Under the pieces are notes generated by a model. The model was not told where the DNA came from. It did no database searches and worked only from the letters and a program-made list of their open reading frames with translations. The position numbers were made by a program, and so were the translations under genes. A stretch of DNA of 64,000 bases. Source: Cupriavidus basilensis (GTDB lineage Bacteria; Pseudomonadota; Gammaproteobacteria; Burkholderiales; Burkholderiaceae). Location: assembly GCF_008801925.2 (NCBI RefSeq), contig NZ_CP062804.1, forward strand, positions 930,001 through 994,000. The letters are read 5' to 3'. Below, one piece after another: positions 8,536 through 16,474 of the stretch. How positions within the stretch are numbered: position 1 is the stretch's first letter; the number at the start of each line of letters is the position of its first letter.

Positions 8536-8600
8536 CCTTGAACAGTTCAGCAAGGGGTCAGTCTTGCTAGTGTGGATTGTCTTACGGCTTGTATTACGTC
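8498..8600 (-). ncRNA. Candidate small RNA (minus strand) ending in an intrinsic terminator
   Basis: Read on the minus strand, this stretch contains two consecutive hairpins and then a U-run. The first stem pairs the complements of 8551-8557 and 8534-8540 (CCCCTTG with CAAGGGG, 10-base loop). The second pairs GGTGTAGG with CCTACACC (8528-8535 and 8509-8516) and is followed by CC and eight T. No minus-strand protein gene ends here; the flanking genes (7306-8427 and 8780-9799) both run on the plus strand. The pyrimidine-rich CCUCCUUU end could pair with a ribosome binding site. The 5' end is not defined; 8600 is a guess. Confidence 0.35.
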
Positions 8601-8696
8601 AGTACCCTGCCTTGGTAGGTGGTCCTCCTTCAGAGGGGAACCTGCGTGATGCGTGGCCATGCGGGCACTGAAAGAATAGGGTTGTGCCTGCATATG

Positions 8697-8732
8697 TGTG
8701 TCTGCGCATGTGTCTGCGCATGTGTCTGCTTA
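8697..8732. repeat. 12-bp tandem repeat, 3 copies
   Basis: Units TGTGTCTGCGCA, TGTGTCTGCGCA and TGTGTCTGCTTA are contiguous and end 47 bp before the start of the EAL-domain gene. A further partial unit, TGTG, follows. Confidence 0.65.
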
Positions 8733-8779
8733 TGTGCGGGCCAGCCTTGTAGCATTGCCGGGCGGAATGGCGGTATGGA

Positions 8780-9799
8780 GTGCTAGCGCGCGAGCTTGAT
8801 GTGATGCGTGTGCATGTTGCACCGGACCGTCCAAATGCCTTCCAGGAGCTTAGATTGCGTTACGCGTTTTTCAGTGGCACGGTGTCTCCCTGCACAAGGG
8901 GGCCGCATCCGGACGGGGGCGGCGCCGGCATCGAGAGTGGCGCACCCGATCCGGTGGCCGCGCGCTTGGCCCGGCTGCGCCAGAGGATGGGGTGGCCTTC
9001 AGGCGGATCGGAGGGCGTGGATGCCACGGAGCGCGGCCTGGATCACGAGGAACTGCTCTCGCTCACGCGGGGGGACCTCATTGGTGCGATCGAGTTCGGG
9101 CATATCTACCCGGTGTTCCAACCGCAGATCAGCGCGCAGCACGGTGGCATCGTCGGGCTGGAGGTGCTGGCGCGCTGGTCCGACAAGGGGCGGCACCATG
9201 CCCCGGACAAGTTTGTCGGCAGCATCACCAGCCATGGCGTGGAGACGCTGTTGCTGGACCATTTCCTTGGCGCATGCGGGCGGGTGCAGACGCGGTTTCC
9301 GCAATATACGGGCCGGTTCTCCCTGAACGTCAGCCCGAGGACGGCGGCGGCGGCCGGCTTCGTCCAGGGCTTCGTGCGCGCAAGCATTTCCCATGGGCTG
9401 GATATCGCCCGCGTGGTGCTGGAGCTGACCGAGCAGACCCGCATTGCCCGCGACAGCGAGGCGCGTCTGCTGGAAAACCTCAACGCGCTTTCCGCCCGTG
9501 GCATGGTGATCTCCCAGGACGATTTCGGCTCGGGCTATGCCTCGCTGCAGGCCCTTGGGCTACTGCCGTTCAAGCAGGTCAAGGTGGACAAGATCTTGCT
9601 GCACCGCGCACGCCACGCCGAGCGCGCCCGGCGGCTGTTCTTTTCCTCGATGGCGCTGGCGCGCTCGCTGGAAATGCAGACGGTGGCCGAAGGCGTGGAG
9701 AGCCCGGACGACGTGGTGCTGGCAAGGTCGCTCGGCGCGGATTTGCTGCAGGGGTACGCCATTTGCCCCCCGATGCCCTTTGAGCTGCTCCAGCTTTAG
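8780..9799 (+). CDS. EAL-domain protein, probable cyclic-di-GMP phosphodiesterase
   Basis: The EAL domain occupies about residues 95-335. The signature Glu is in EVLARW (128-130), and the other metal-binding or catalytic motifs are present: NVSP, ELTEQ, DDFGSGYASL, KVDK, AEGVE and LQGY. This predicts an active enzyme that hydrolyses c-di-GMP to pGpG in the cytoplasm. No GGDEF, PAS or membrane segment is evident, so regulation would come from expression or from the first 90 residues, which are not recognisable. The start is uncertain: GTG 8780 gives 339 residues, and an ATG at 8804 is an alternative. The upstream region carries 12-bp tandem repeats. Its neighbours (secreted and outer-membrane proteins) suit a role in surface or biofilm control. 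Confidence 0.85.
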   Translation: MLARELDVMRVHVAPDRPNAFQELRLRYAFFSGTVSPCTRGPHPDGGGAGIESGAPDPVAARLARLRQRMGWPSGGSEGVDATERGLDHEELLSLTRGDLIGAIEFGHIYPVFQPQISAQHGGIVGLEVLARWSDKGRHHAPDKFVGSITSHGVETLLLDHFLGACGRVQTRFPQYTGRFSLNVSPRTAAAAGFVQGFVRASISHGLDIARVVLELTEQTRIARDSEARLLENLNALSARGMVISQDDFGSGYASLQALGLLPFKQVKVDKILLHRARHAERARRLFFSSMALARSLEMQTVAEGVESPDDVVLARSLGADLLQGYAICPPMPFELLQL

Positions 9800-9918
9800 G
9801 CCATGCCTGCCGCGGCCCGCTCCGGCCTGCGTTTGACTACCGTTATATACATCGCTATATTTCGGTCTTAGGGCATTCCCCTTCTTTGTTGCCGGCCCGG
9901 CTCCACAAGGCATTGCCC

Positions 9919-10500
9919 GTGAACCAGTCGTTGCTGATCCTCGATGCGTTCTCGCTCTCTCCCGGCGAGCCGGCTTGCCGCGCCCTGGCGGGCGTGCTGG
10001 AAAGCGCCAACGCTGCCAGGCTGCCCCGGTTCGCGCAATGGCTCGGGCTTGCCGAGCCCGAGTTCTGGCAGATGCTGGATCACTGTTTTCCGGGTGCCAG
10101 GGCGGCGGGGTGGGCGCCGGAGTCAGCGCCGGTCGATGCCGCCGCATTGCCTTGCGAGTTTGCCGACCTGGTGCAGATGCTGATCGCATCGGGCGATCCC
10201 GCTCGCCCCGCTCGCCCCGAAACGCGCTGGGCCGCCCACGCGCTGGCCAGCGGCTGCTTTGGCGGCTCTCATCTCTGGCACGACATGGGCCTGTCGGGCC
10301 GGCACGACGTTTCGCGCTTGCTGCAGGCGTATTTCCCCTCGCTCTACGCGGCCAACACTACGGACATGAAGTGGAAGAAGTTCTTCTACCACGCGCTATG
10401 CCAGCGGCTGGACCTGCACCCGTGTCCCGAACCGGCCTGCGCCGGATGCGACAACTACGCTAGCTGCCACGGCACCGAGTCGGTGATCGGCTGGCGCTAG
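9919..10500 (+). CDS. nifQ: NifQ family protein (orphan)
   Basis: The C-terminus carries the NifQ cysteine motif C-x4-C-x2-C-x5-C (C169, C174, C177, C183; CPEPACAGCDNYASC) preceded by DMKWKKFFYHALCQR, which matches the family's conserved block. NifQ proteins bind an Fe-S/Mo cluster and pass molybdenum to FeMo-cofactor synthesis. The usual CFG after the last cysteine is CHG here. I start at GTG 9919 because AAGG lies 8 bases upstream; a TTG at 9886 is the alternative. The product is about 193 residues, a normal length for the family. No nif, molybdate transport or molybdopterin genes are in the window, so a nitrogenase role cannot be assumed; another molybdenum-related role is possible. Confidence 0.8.
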   Translation: MNQSLLILDAFSLSPGEPACRALAGVLESANAARLPRFAQWLGLAEPEFWQMLDHCFPGARAAGWAPESAPVDAAALPCEFADLVQMLIASGDPARPARPETRWAAHALASGCFGGSHLWHDMGLSGRHDVSRLLQAYFPSLYAANTTDMKWKKFFYHALCQRLDLHPCPEPACAGCDNYASCHGTESVIGWR

Positions 10501-10609
10501 GCTGCCACGCCAGCGGCCTGGCTGACGTAGAATCCGTCGCTTGAAAATCGCCATAAACAGCAAAATCGCTGCGTGTGGGCGGATTCAATCCGACATGAGG
10601 GGCATCGTA

Positions 10610-10654
10610 GCAATGGTGGCAATGGTGGCAATGGTGGCAATGGTGGCAATGGCC
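10610..10654. repeat. 9-bp tandem repeat, 5 copies, each with an in-frame ATG
   Basis: Four copies of GCAATGGTG are followed by GCAATGGCC. Each unit adds an in-frame ATG in the frame of the secreted protein that follows, coding Val-Ala-Met repeats if translated from an upstream start. Copy-number change adds or removes three codons without a frameshift. Confidence 0.8.
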
Positions 10655-11443
10655 AGAACCTCCCCTTTCCTGAATAGCGTCATCCTGCTGGCAGCATTGG
10701 CGCTGCCCGGCATCTCGCAGGCCCGCGAATACCGCGGCCCTGGAACGGTCGGCCAAGGCCCATACCGGCATCAGTTCGTGCTGCGCGATGCCGTGACCGG
10801 CGCACCAATGGCGCAAGCGCGCTATCGGCTGGCCCTGCCTGAGCACCAGATCGCCGGCATACCGGTTGGGCCGGGGGACACGGCCAGCGTGGTCTTCGGT
10901 ATGACCGACCGGCAAGGCCGTACCGTGTCGGTGCGCCTGCCCGGGCGCCATGCGCAGTCGCAATGGATTCTTGACGCCATCGTGGGGGAGGGCGATTTTG
11001 GCCGGTCATTCTCCACAACGGGTGGCGCCGATGGCGCGCCGGTGCCGAAGATGACGTATGTGCTGGACGTTGAGGGCAGCTATCTGTTCTGCGGCATGAC
11101 GAATAGCCGCGGAAGCACGCACTTTGCGCAGAGCCGCCAGGTGCGCACGCTAAGTGTGACGGTGGGCGGCACGGACCTGGGCGCAGCGGATTTTGCCTGG
11201 TGCAAGCGGGAGGCGGAGGTGATCGGCGCGCTGCCGGCCGACGCTGCGCCGGCGCTGGTGTTCCGGCAGATGCTCGGCCTTTATGAAGCCGGCAAGGCGG
11301 GGCTCGATCCGGATTTCCAGGCGCGTATCCGCAGAAAGCTGCGGGACCTGGCACTGGCGAGCGGGGATAGCCAGCAACTGGTGATCGCGCGCAGCCTTGC
11401 GCCGGTGCCCGCGCAGCCGCGCTCGGCGCCGCCCGGGCAATGA
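10649..11443 (+). CDS. Secreted hypothetical protein with repeated start codons
   Basis: The last ATG of the 9-bp repeat (10649) gives a typical Sec signal peptide, MARTSPFLNSVILLAALALP then GISQA, cleaved before REYRGP. Starts at the earlier repeat ATGs, or at ATG 10595, would add a Val-Ala-Met stretch. The mature protein (about 235 residues) begins with a beta-rich segment (YRHQFVLRDAVTGAPMAQARYRL, then GMTDRQGRTVSVRLP) that looks like a carboxypeptidase-regulatory or transthyretin-like fold. It has a lone Cys pair (FCGM, WCKRE) and ends in a Pro/Ala tail. I do not recognise the family. It lies between the NifQ-like gene and the convergent collagen-like lipoprotein. Confidence 0.65.
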   Translation: MARTSPFLNSVILLAALALPGISQAREYRGPGTVGQGPYRHQFVLRDAVTGAPMAQARYRLALPEHQIAGIPVGPGDTASVVFGMTDRQGRTVSVRLPGRHAQSQWILDAIVGEGDFGRSFSTTGGADGAPVPKMTYVLDVEGSYLFCGMTNSRGSTHFAQSRQVRTLSVTVGGTDLGAADFAWCKREAEVIGALPADAAPALVFRQMLGLYEAGKAGLDPDFQARIRRKLRDLALASGDSQQLVIARSLAPVPAQPRSAPPGQ

Positions 11444-11503
11444 ACGCGTCCGAGGTTTGAGCAGGAAGGAAGCCGGCTTCTTGTGTCCCCGGCCTCCGGC
11501 TGC

Positions 11504-12835
11504 TTAGCTTCGCGTGGGGTAGAGGCCCTCAGTGCAGATCATGTACGTCAGGCCGTTGGGCGTGACGGACGCAAGATTCGGCAGCGCAAAGTTGCTTGTG
11601 CCGTTGCCGCCGAAGTTAGTCCCCAGCAGCGAGAACAGCGCCGCGTATTGTGCGATGGGGAGCAGCCGGCCATCGGCCGGCAGGCCTGCCCCGAACGTCG
11701 TGGCGGTTAGCCACACGCTGCCCATCGTGCATTCGGCGCCGCCGCTGCCGCCGCCTGCCGCGTTTCCGGTGTTTTGCCCCAGACCTGGGTTGATGGGGCC
11801 TGTGGCGCCGGTCGCGCCCGTCGCCCCCGTGGCCCCTGTGGCACCCGTTACGCCTTGCGCACCGGTGGCGCCGGTCGCACCCGTCGGGCCAGTGGCACCC
11901 GTGGTGCCTTGGGCGCCGGTGACTCCCGTCGGGCCTTGCATGCCGGTGGCGCCCGTGGCCCCGGTCGCGCCCGTCGGCCCCGTCACGCCTTGCGCACCGG
12001 TGGCGCCAGTAGCGCCAGTCGCGCCGGTAGCGCCCGTGGCGCCATTGCTCCCGTCGGCACCTTGCGGGCCCTGCGCGCCGGTTGCCCCCGTGGCCCCTGT
12101 CGCCCCGGTGGCCCCTATTGCGCCGGTAGCCCCGGTGGGACCGGCCGCACCCGTGGCGCCGGTCGCGCCCGTTGCCCCTGCCGGGCCCACATCGCCCCGG
12201 GCCAGCTCCTGCGACACAGTGACCAGCGTGGCGTTGTTGGCCTTCAGGCGCACGATCAGCGCTTCGAGCTTGTCGTCATACGCGTCGCCGGCTTGCGGCT
12301 GGAACACCTGGTTGAGCAGGTTCAGCGTGTCCACCGTCACGCCCAGATTGGCCAGGCGCTGCTTGGTCAAGGTCAGGGCAGTGGGCAGGCGGTTGCTTGC
12401 CGCGCCGGCCGAGGTGGCGGAGAACGTGTTGAAGAAGGCTTCGGTGTCCGGGTTTCCGGTGGCGCTGGCCACCACCAGCTCGGTGATCGGCGTGATGTTG
12501 GTCACGCCGGGGCCGAGGATCAGCGTGTGCAGCACGCCGCTCGGGCCGGTCACGCGCGCCGCGCACGGCAGCACCAGGCCGGCGGTGGTGACCGACCAGG
12601 CGCCGGTAGCCGAGGTGGTGACGGAGGCCGTGCCGGACACGCATTTCAGTTCCACGGTGGCATTGGCAATGGGCGCGCCGGTGGCGGCAACGCCGGAGAT
12701 CGAGGCTGCCGGCGCCACCGTGACCGGCGCGCTGCCAGATGATTGCGCGGTATCGCTGCCGCCGCCACCGCATGCGTTCAGCAGCGAGGCCGCGGCCATG
12801 GACAGATAGAGAGCCCGCAATTTTGTTTGCATCAT
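11504..12835 (-). CDS. Collagen-like lipoprotein with C-terminal phage tail-collar domain
   Basis: I start at ATG 12835 (12832 is an alternative); the frame upstream is unlike protein. Residues 1-22 form a lipoprotein signal ending LLNAC-GGGG. Next comes a beta-sandwich segment ([20 protein letters not shown]) of the same plan as in the lipoprotein at 5423, then an alpha-helical linker. After that come about 44 uninterrupted Gly-X-Y triplets, mostly GAT with GAQ, GPT and GVT. The last 70 residues ([40 protein letters not shown]) match the tail-collar domain of microcystin-dependent/phage fibre proteins. The modular order suggests a surface-anchored trimeric stalk with a globular tip. It could act in adhesion; no host partner is known. 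The convergent neighbour ends at 11443. Confidence 0.85.
   Translation of the reverse strand: MMQTKLRALYLSMAAASLLNACGGGGSDTAQSSGSAPVTVAPAASISGVAATGAPIANATVELKCVSGTASVTTSATGAWSVTTAGLVLPCAARVTGPSGVLHTLILGPGVTNITPITELVVASATGNPDTEAFFNTFSATSAGAASNRLPTALTLTKQRLANLGVTVDTLNLLNQVFQPQAGDAYDDKLEALIVRLKANNATLVTVSQELARGDVGPAGATGATGATGAAGPTGATGAIGATGATGATGATGAQGPQGADGSNGATGATGATGATGATGAQGVTGPTGATGATGATGMQGPTGVTGAQGTTGATGPTGATGATGAQGVTGATGATGATGATGATGPINPGLGQNTGNAAGGGSGGAECTMGSVWLTATTFGAGLPADGRLLPIAQYAALFSLLGTNFGGNGTSNFALPNLASVTPNGLTYMICTEGLYPTRS
11800..12190 (-). repeat. Collagen-type coding repeat (Gly-X-Y)
   Basis: The coding DNA is a 9-bp-period repeat, GGNGCNACN, coding Gly-Ala-Thr triplets with occasional GPT, GVT and GAQ. 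The high internal similarity makes copy-number change by slippage likely without frame loss. Confidence 0.85.
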
Positions 12836-13095
12836 GATTTCCCGTGATTTCCCAAAAAACAGTGATCCGCTTGCACACGTCTCGATCGATGCCGAGGTGC
12901 ACTTTTTATACGTATTGAAATGAAATGGAGTGGCAGCGCCCGCCGGGCGCAGCGGGGCGTATTTTATCGACGGTTGTCCGCGAGACGGCAAAGTCATTTG
13001 CGGTTTCGCCGGCAGATTTTGATGTCGTTGCCAAAACCCAACGAAGCCGGCCAGGCATCGGCAGGGCCGAGGCGCAATGGCCCGCTACAGCATGT

Positions 13096-14487
13096 CTACA
13101 GCATGGCCGAATGCAGATGGTGCGGATCGTCCAGCGTATCCGCCACGATCTGCAGCGATTCTTCCATCTCGTCGCGCTCGCCCGGCCCGCCCAGGCAGAT
13201 GCGGATGGCATCCGGGGGGTTGCCATCGGTGGCGAACGCCGCGCTCGACACCACGCCGATGCCGCGCGAGCGCAGGTGCAGCGCCAGCTCGGAGGGGCGC
13301 CAGCCGCTGTCCGGGGGAATCGGCAGCCAGAGATGGAAGCCTTCCGGGTCGGCGTCATATGGCCGCCCCGCCAGCACGTCGCGGGCCAGGAGCTGGCGGG
13401 CCACGCACTCGGCGCGGATGGCCTTGAGCATGTCGTCGGCCGTGCCGTCCTTGATCCACGACGTGGCCAGCAGCGTATTGAACGGGCTTGCCATGACGGT
13501 GGTGGCGCGCAGGGTGCCGGCCAGCCGCTGGGTCTGGCGCGCGGTGGGGCCGTGGATAAAGGCGATGCGCAATCCGGCGCCAAAGCATTTCGACAGGCCG
13601 GTGACGTAGTAGGTGAGTTCCGGCGCGAGCGTGGCCATGGCATCCGGCGTGCGCTGCGGCAGCATGCCGTAGGCATCGTCCTCGATGATCGGCACGCTGT
13701 AGCGCAGGGCGATATCCGCCAGGATTTCGCGCCGTCCCTGGGGCATGGTCCTGGTGCTGGGGTTCTGCAGCGTGGGATTGCAGTACAGCGCGCTTGGCTT
13801 TTGCGTCTTGCAGAGTGTTTCGAAGGCCGGGCCGAGGGGGCCTTCCTCATCGCTGGGCAGGGCCTGCAGCTGCACGCCGAGCTGCGTGGCAATGGCTTTG
13901 ATACCGGGATAGGCCAGCGTATCCAGGCAGATCGTTTGCCCGGGCCGGGCCAGCAGCGACACCAGCGCCACCAGGGCGCTGTGAATCCCCGGGCAGATCA
14001 GCACGGTATCCGCGCGGCAGGCGGGCACATAGCGTTTGAGCCAGTCCACCGCTACCGCGCGATCCGCCGGCGTGCCGCCGAAATCCTGGTAGCGCAGCAG
14101 GTCGTAGGGATCGGTCGTGCTCATCAGGCGCGCCGCCGACTCGCGCAGCCTGACCGTCAGCGCCGCCGGCTCGGGCGGGTTGTTCATGGTCATTTCGGCG
14201 CCCGTGCCCGCGCGCAGCGGCAGGGCCGGAGCGCGCCCGCGCACAAAGGTGCCGCTGCCGGCCTTGGCGTCGATCAGGCCGCGCTTGCGGGCTTCGGCGT
14301 AGGCACGGGCCACGGTGGTGTAGTTGAGCTGCAGCGCGTCGGCCAGGTCGCGCAGCGCCGGCAGGCGGTCGCGCGCTTGCAGGCGCCCGCTTGCCAGGTC
14401 TTCCTCGATCAGGTCGGGGATCATCAGGTAAGCGGGTTTGGTGCTCTCGCCGAGGCGTTTGAGCCAGTGGCTGGCAAGTCCGGGCAA
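13096..14487 (-). CDS. MocR-type GntR/aminotransferase transcriptional regulator
   Basis: The 463-residue protein starts with a GntR winged helix (LIEEDLASGRLQARDRLPAL, NYTTVARAYAEARKRGLI) and continues with a class I aminotransferase domain. The PLP-binding lysine sits in TGLSKCFGAGLRIAF, and IIEDDAYG holds the conserved aspartate. MocR proteins use PLP to sense amine or amino-acid metabolites. The start is TTG 14487, with AGGAG a few bases upstream on the minus strand. The gene diverges from the Nit1C operon (first start 14908), and the intergenic region carries repeated TTGATCG motifs, so it is the probable regulator of that operon. Confidence 0.9.
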   Translation of the reverse strand: MPGLASHWLKRLGESTKPAYLMIPDLIEEDLASGRLQARDRLPALRDLADALQLNYTTVARAYAEARKRGLIDAKAGSGTFVRGRAPALPLRAGTGAEMTMNNPPEPAALTVRLRESAARLMSTTDPYDLLRYQDFGGTPADRAVAVDWLKRYVPACRADTVLICPGIHSALVALVSLLARPGQTICLDTLAYPGIKAIATQLGVQLQALPSDEEGPLGPAFETLCKTQKPSALYCNPTLQNPSTRTMPQGRREILADIALRYSVPIIEDDAYGMLPQRTPDAMATLAPELTYYVTGLSKCFGAGLRIAFIHGPTARQTQRLAGTLRATTVMASPFNTLLATSWIKDGTADDMLKAIRAECVARQLLARDVLAGRPYDADPEGFHLWLPIPPDSGWRPSELALHLRSRGIGVVSSAAFATDGNPPDAIRICLGGPGERDEMEESLQIVADTLDDPHHLHSAML

Positions 14488-14565
14488 GGTGGGCTCCTGG
14501 TGTTCGCGTGTTCGCGGTTGTCGGATGCGGCTTTAGCTGGGTCAGCTGAGGCCTCAGGCTACCAC

Positions 14566-14598
14566 AATGATCGTTTTTTGCGCTTAAATTGATCGCAT
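14566..14598. promoter_or_regulatory. Candidate MocR operator, TGATCG direct repeats (site 1)
   Basis: TGATCG occurs at 14568-14573 and 14590-14595, 22 bp apart (two helical turns), with A/T tracts between. The second copy is part of the 11-mer ATTGATCGCAT (14588-14598), which recurs exactly at 14802-14812. MocR regulators typically bind direct repeats. Confidence 0.4.
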
Positions 14599-14769
14599 TT
14601 TTGTTTGCGCAATGATGGTGCGATATGGCGAGATTGCACCGCTTCCGGGCGTGTTTCCGAGCTGGCGCGGTCCACCACGGTGCATGGCGGCAAAAGGCCA
14701 GTAGCGGGCCGGTAGCGGCTAACGCACAAGCGTTTTCCGCACATTTCGCCATCCGGGAAATCGGCGGTG

Positions 14770-14812
14770 CGATCAATGAGAGATTCGCTGCTTGATCGGC
14801 CATTGATCGCAT
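14770..14812. promoter_or_regulatory. Candidate MocR operator, TTGATCG repeats (site 2)
   Basis: TTGATCG is present at 14792-14798 and 14803-14809 and inverted (CGATCAA) at 14770-14776. The last copy sits in the exact 11-mer ATTGATCGCAT also found at 14588. The block is about 95 bp upstream of the first Nit1C gene. Confidence 0.4.
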
Positions 14813-14907
14813 GATTGGGCGTGGCAGATGGCATGTCCCATGCTCAAGGTTTGGTGTCGGCCCAGCGCCGATCGATCGACAGATCCACCAACCCTATGGA
14901 GTGCAAC

Positions 14908-15390
14908 ATGCCCGCAGTGAACAAACCGGCCCACAAGAAAGGCGACTTCCTGGTCGACTATGAAGAGAAGGTATTCGAGGACGTCAAGGCAGAACCGGGC
15001 GAGAAGGCGCTGGTCACCTTTCACACCGTGGCCTTCGAAGGCTCGATCGGCTTCGTCAACCTGTTGCAGGCCACGCGCCTGCAACGCAAGGGCTTCGAGA
15101 CCTCCATCCTGCTGTACGGCCCGGGCGTGACGCTTGGCCTGCAGCGCGGTTTTCCCACGCTGGGCGACGAGGCCTTCGCCGGCCATCTCAACTTCAACAA
15201 GCAGATCACCAAGTTCATGGAAGAGGGCGGCAAGGTCTACGCCTGCCGCTTTGCGCTGCAAGCGCTGTATGGCCATGGCGAAGCGTCGCTGATCGAAGGC
15301 ATCCGCCCGATCAGCCCGCTCGATGTGCTGGACCTGAAGCTGATCCACCGCAAGGAGAACGCGCTGATCCTGGATACCTGGACGGTTTAA
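14908..15390 (+). CDS. MSMEG_0572 family nitrogen-starvation response protein (Nit1C)
   Basis: This 160-residue protein ([20 protein letters not shown]...) is the first gene of the Nit1C cluster. It has a DsrE/F-like alpha/beta pattern ([47 protein letters not shown]). The ATG at 14908 follows GGAG by 6 bases; an in-frame ATG further upstream is less likely. The family is found almost only beside the Nit1 nitrilase, a radical SAM protein, GNAT, AIR-synthase-like, MSMEG_0570 and a flavoprotein, all present here in that neighbourhood. Nit1C has been linked in other bacteria to growth on cyanide as nitrogen source. The biochemical role of this subunit is not known. Confidence 0.85.
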   Translation: MPAVNKPAHKKGDFLVDYEEKVFEDVKAEPGEKALVTFHTVAFEGSIGFVNLLQATRLQRKGFETSILLYGPGVTLGLQRGFPTLGDEAFAGHLNFNKQITKFMEEGGKVYACRFALQALYGHGEASLIEGIRPISPLDVLDLKLIHRKENALILDTWTV

Positions 15391-15400
15391 GGCTCCAACG

Positions 15401-15432
15401 CATTCACGCATTCACGCATTCATGCATTCACG
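15401..15432. repeat. 8-bp tandem repeat, 4 copies, before the nitrilase gene
   Basis: Units CATTCACG, CATTCACG, CATTCATG and CATTCACG lie between the stop at 15390 and the ribosome binding site of the nitrilase gene, inside the operon leader. Confidence 0.75.
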
Positions 15433-15457
15433 CTGAACAGAAAGGGCGGGCATCACC

Positions 15458-16474
15458 ATGTCACAGAAACGCATTGTGCGCGCGGCTGCGGTCCAGATCT
15501 CACCGGACCTGGAGCACGGCGAAGGCACGCTTGGCAAAGTCTGCGAGGCCATCGACCGCGCCGCACGGGAAGGCGTGCAACTGATCGTCTTTCCGGAAAC
15601 CTTCCTGCCGTACTACCCGTACTTCTCCTTTGTACGGCCACCCGTGCAATCCGGCAGCGACCATATGCGGCTGTACGAGCAGGCGGTGGTGGTGCCCGGC
15701 CCCGTCACCCATGCCGTGTCCGAGCGCGCGCGCCGGCACGCCATGGTGGTGGTGCTCGGTGTCAACGAGCGCGACCACGGCAGTCTTTACAACACGCAGC
15801 TCATCTTCGATACCGACGGCCGCCTGGTGCTCAAGCGCCGCAAGATCACGCCGACGTTCCATGAGCGGATGATCTGGGGCCAGGGCGACGCGGCCGGCCT
15901 GAAGGTGGCCGAAACCGCCATCGGCCGCGTGGGCGCGCTGGCTTGCTGGGAGCACTACAACCCGCTGGCCCGCTACGCGCTGATGACCCAGCACGAGGAA
16001 ATCCACTGCAGCCAGTTTCCCGGCTCGCTGGTGGGCCCCATCTTTGCCGATCAGATCGAAGTCACCATCCGCCATCACGCGCTGGAGTCCGGCTGCTTCG
16101 TGGTGAACGCCACGGGCTGGCTGACCGACGAGCAGATCGCCTCGGTGACCACCGACCCCGCCTTGCAAAAGGCGCTGCGCGGCGGCTGCAACACCGCCAT
16201 CGTGTCGCCGGAGGGCCAGCACCTGGCGCCGCCGCTGCGCGAGGGCGAGGGCATGGTGATCGCGGACCTGGATATGTCGCTCATCACCAAGCGCAAGCGC
16301 ATGATGGATTCGGTGGGGCATTACGCCCGGCCTGAATTGCTCAGCCTTGCCATCAACGACCGGCCGGCGGCGACCGCATCGCCCATGGCCAGCGCATTCT
16401 CCAACTACCACGGGAGCACCCACCATGAACTCCAGCGAGATGACGCCGGCCTCGAGCCGGTTGTCGGTAACTGA
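15458..16474 (+). CDS. Nitrilase of the Nit1 type (sll0784 family)
   Basis: The 338-residue product has the complete carbon-nitrogen hydrolase triad. Glu47 lies in [12 protein letters not shown], Lys129 in RRKITPT, and Cys163 in [14 protein letters not shown]. These residues hydrolyse nitriles to carboxylate and ammonia through a cysteine thioester. The ATG at 15458 is preceded by GAAAGGGCGG. It overlaps the radical SAM start by 50 bases, pointing to coupled translation. Nit1 nitrilases define the Nit1C cluster, which other work ties to cyanide assimilation. The natural substrate is not established; it may be a nitrile made by the other enzymes of the cluster. Confidence 0.92.
   Translation: MSQKRIVRAAAVQISPDLEHGEGTLGKVCEAIDRAAREGVQLIVFPETFLPYYPYFSFVRPPVQSGSDHMRLYEQAVVVPGPVTHAVSERARRHAMVVVLGVNERDHGSLYNTQLIFDTDGRLVLKRRKITPTFHERMIWGQGDAAGLKVAETAIGRVGALACWEHYNPLARYALMTQHEEIHCSQFPGSLVGPIFADQIEVTIRHHALESGCFVVNATGWLTDEQIASVTTDPALQKALRGGCNTAIVSPEGQHLAPPLREGEGMVIADLDMSLITKRKRMMDSVGHYARPELLSLAINDRPAATASPMASAFSNYHGSTHHELQRDDAGLEPVVGN

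Noticed and set aside
9919..10500. NifQ-like gene taken as evidence of nitrogen fixation
   Set aside because: No nif structural or cofactor genes are in the window; NifQ alone does not show fixation.
11504..12835. Tail-collar domain taken as a sign of a prophage
   Set aside because: There are no other phage genes, no integrase and no att-like repeats. The protein has a lipoprotein signal and is a self-contained surface protein.
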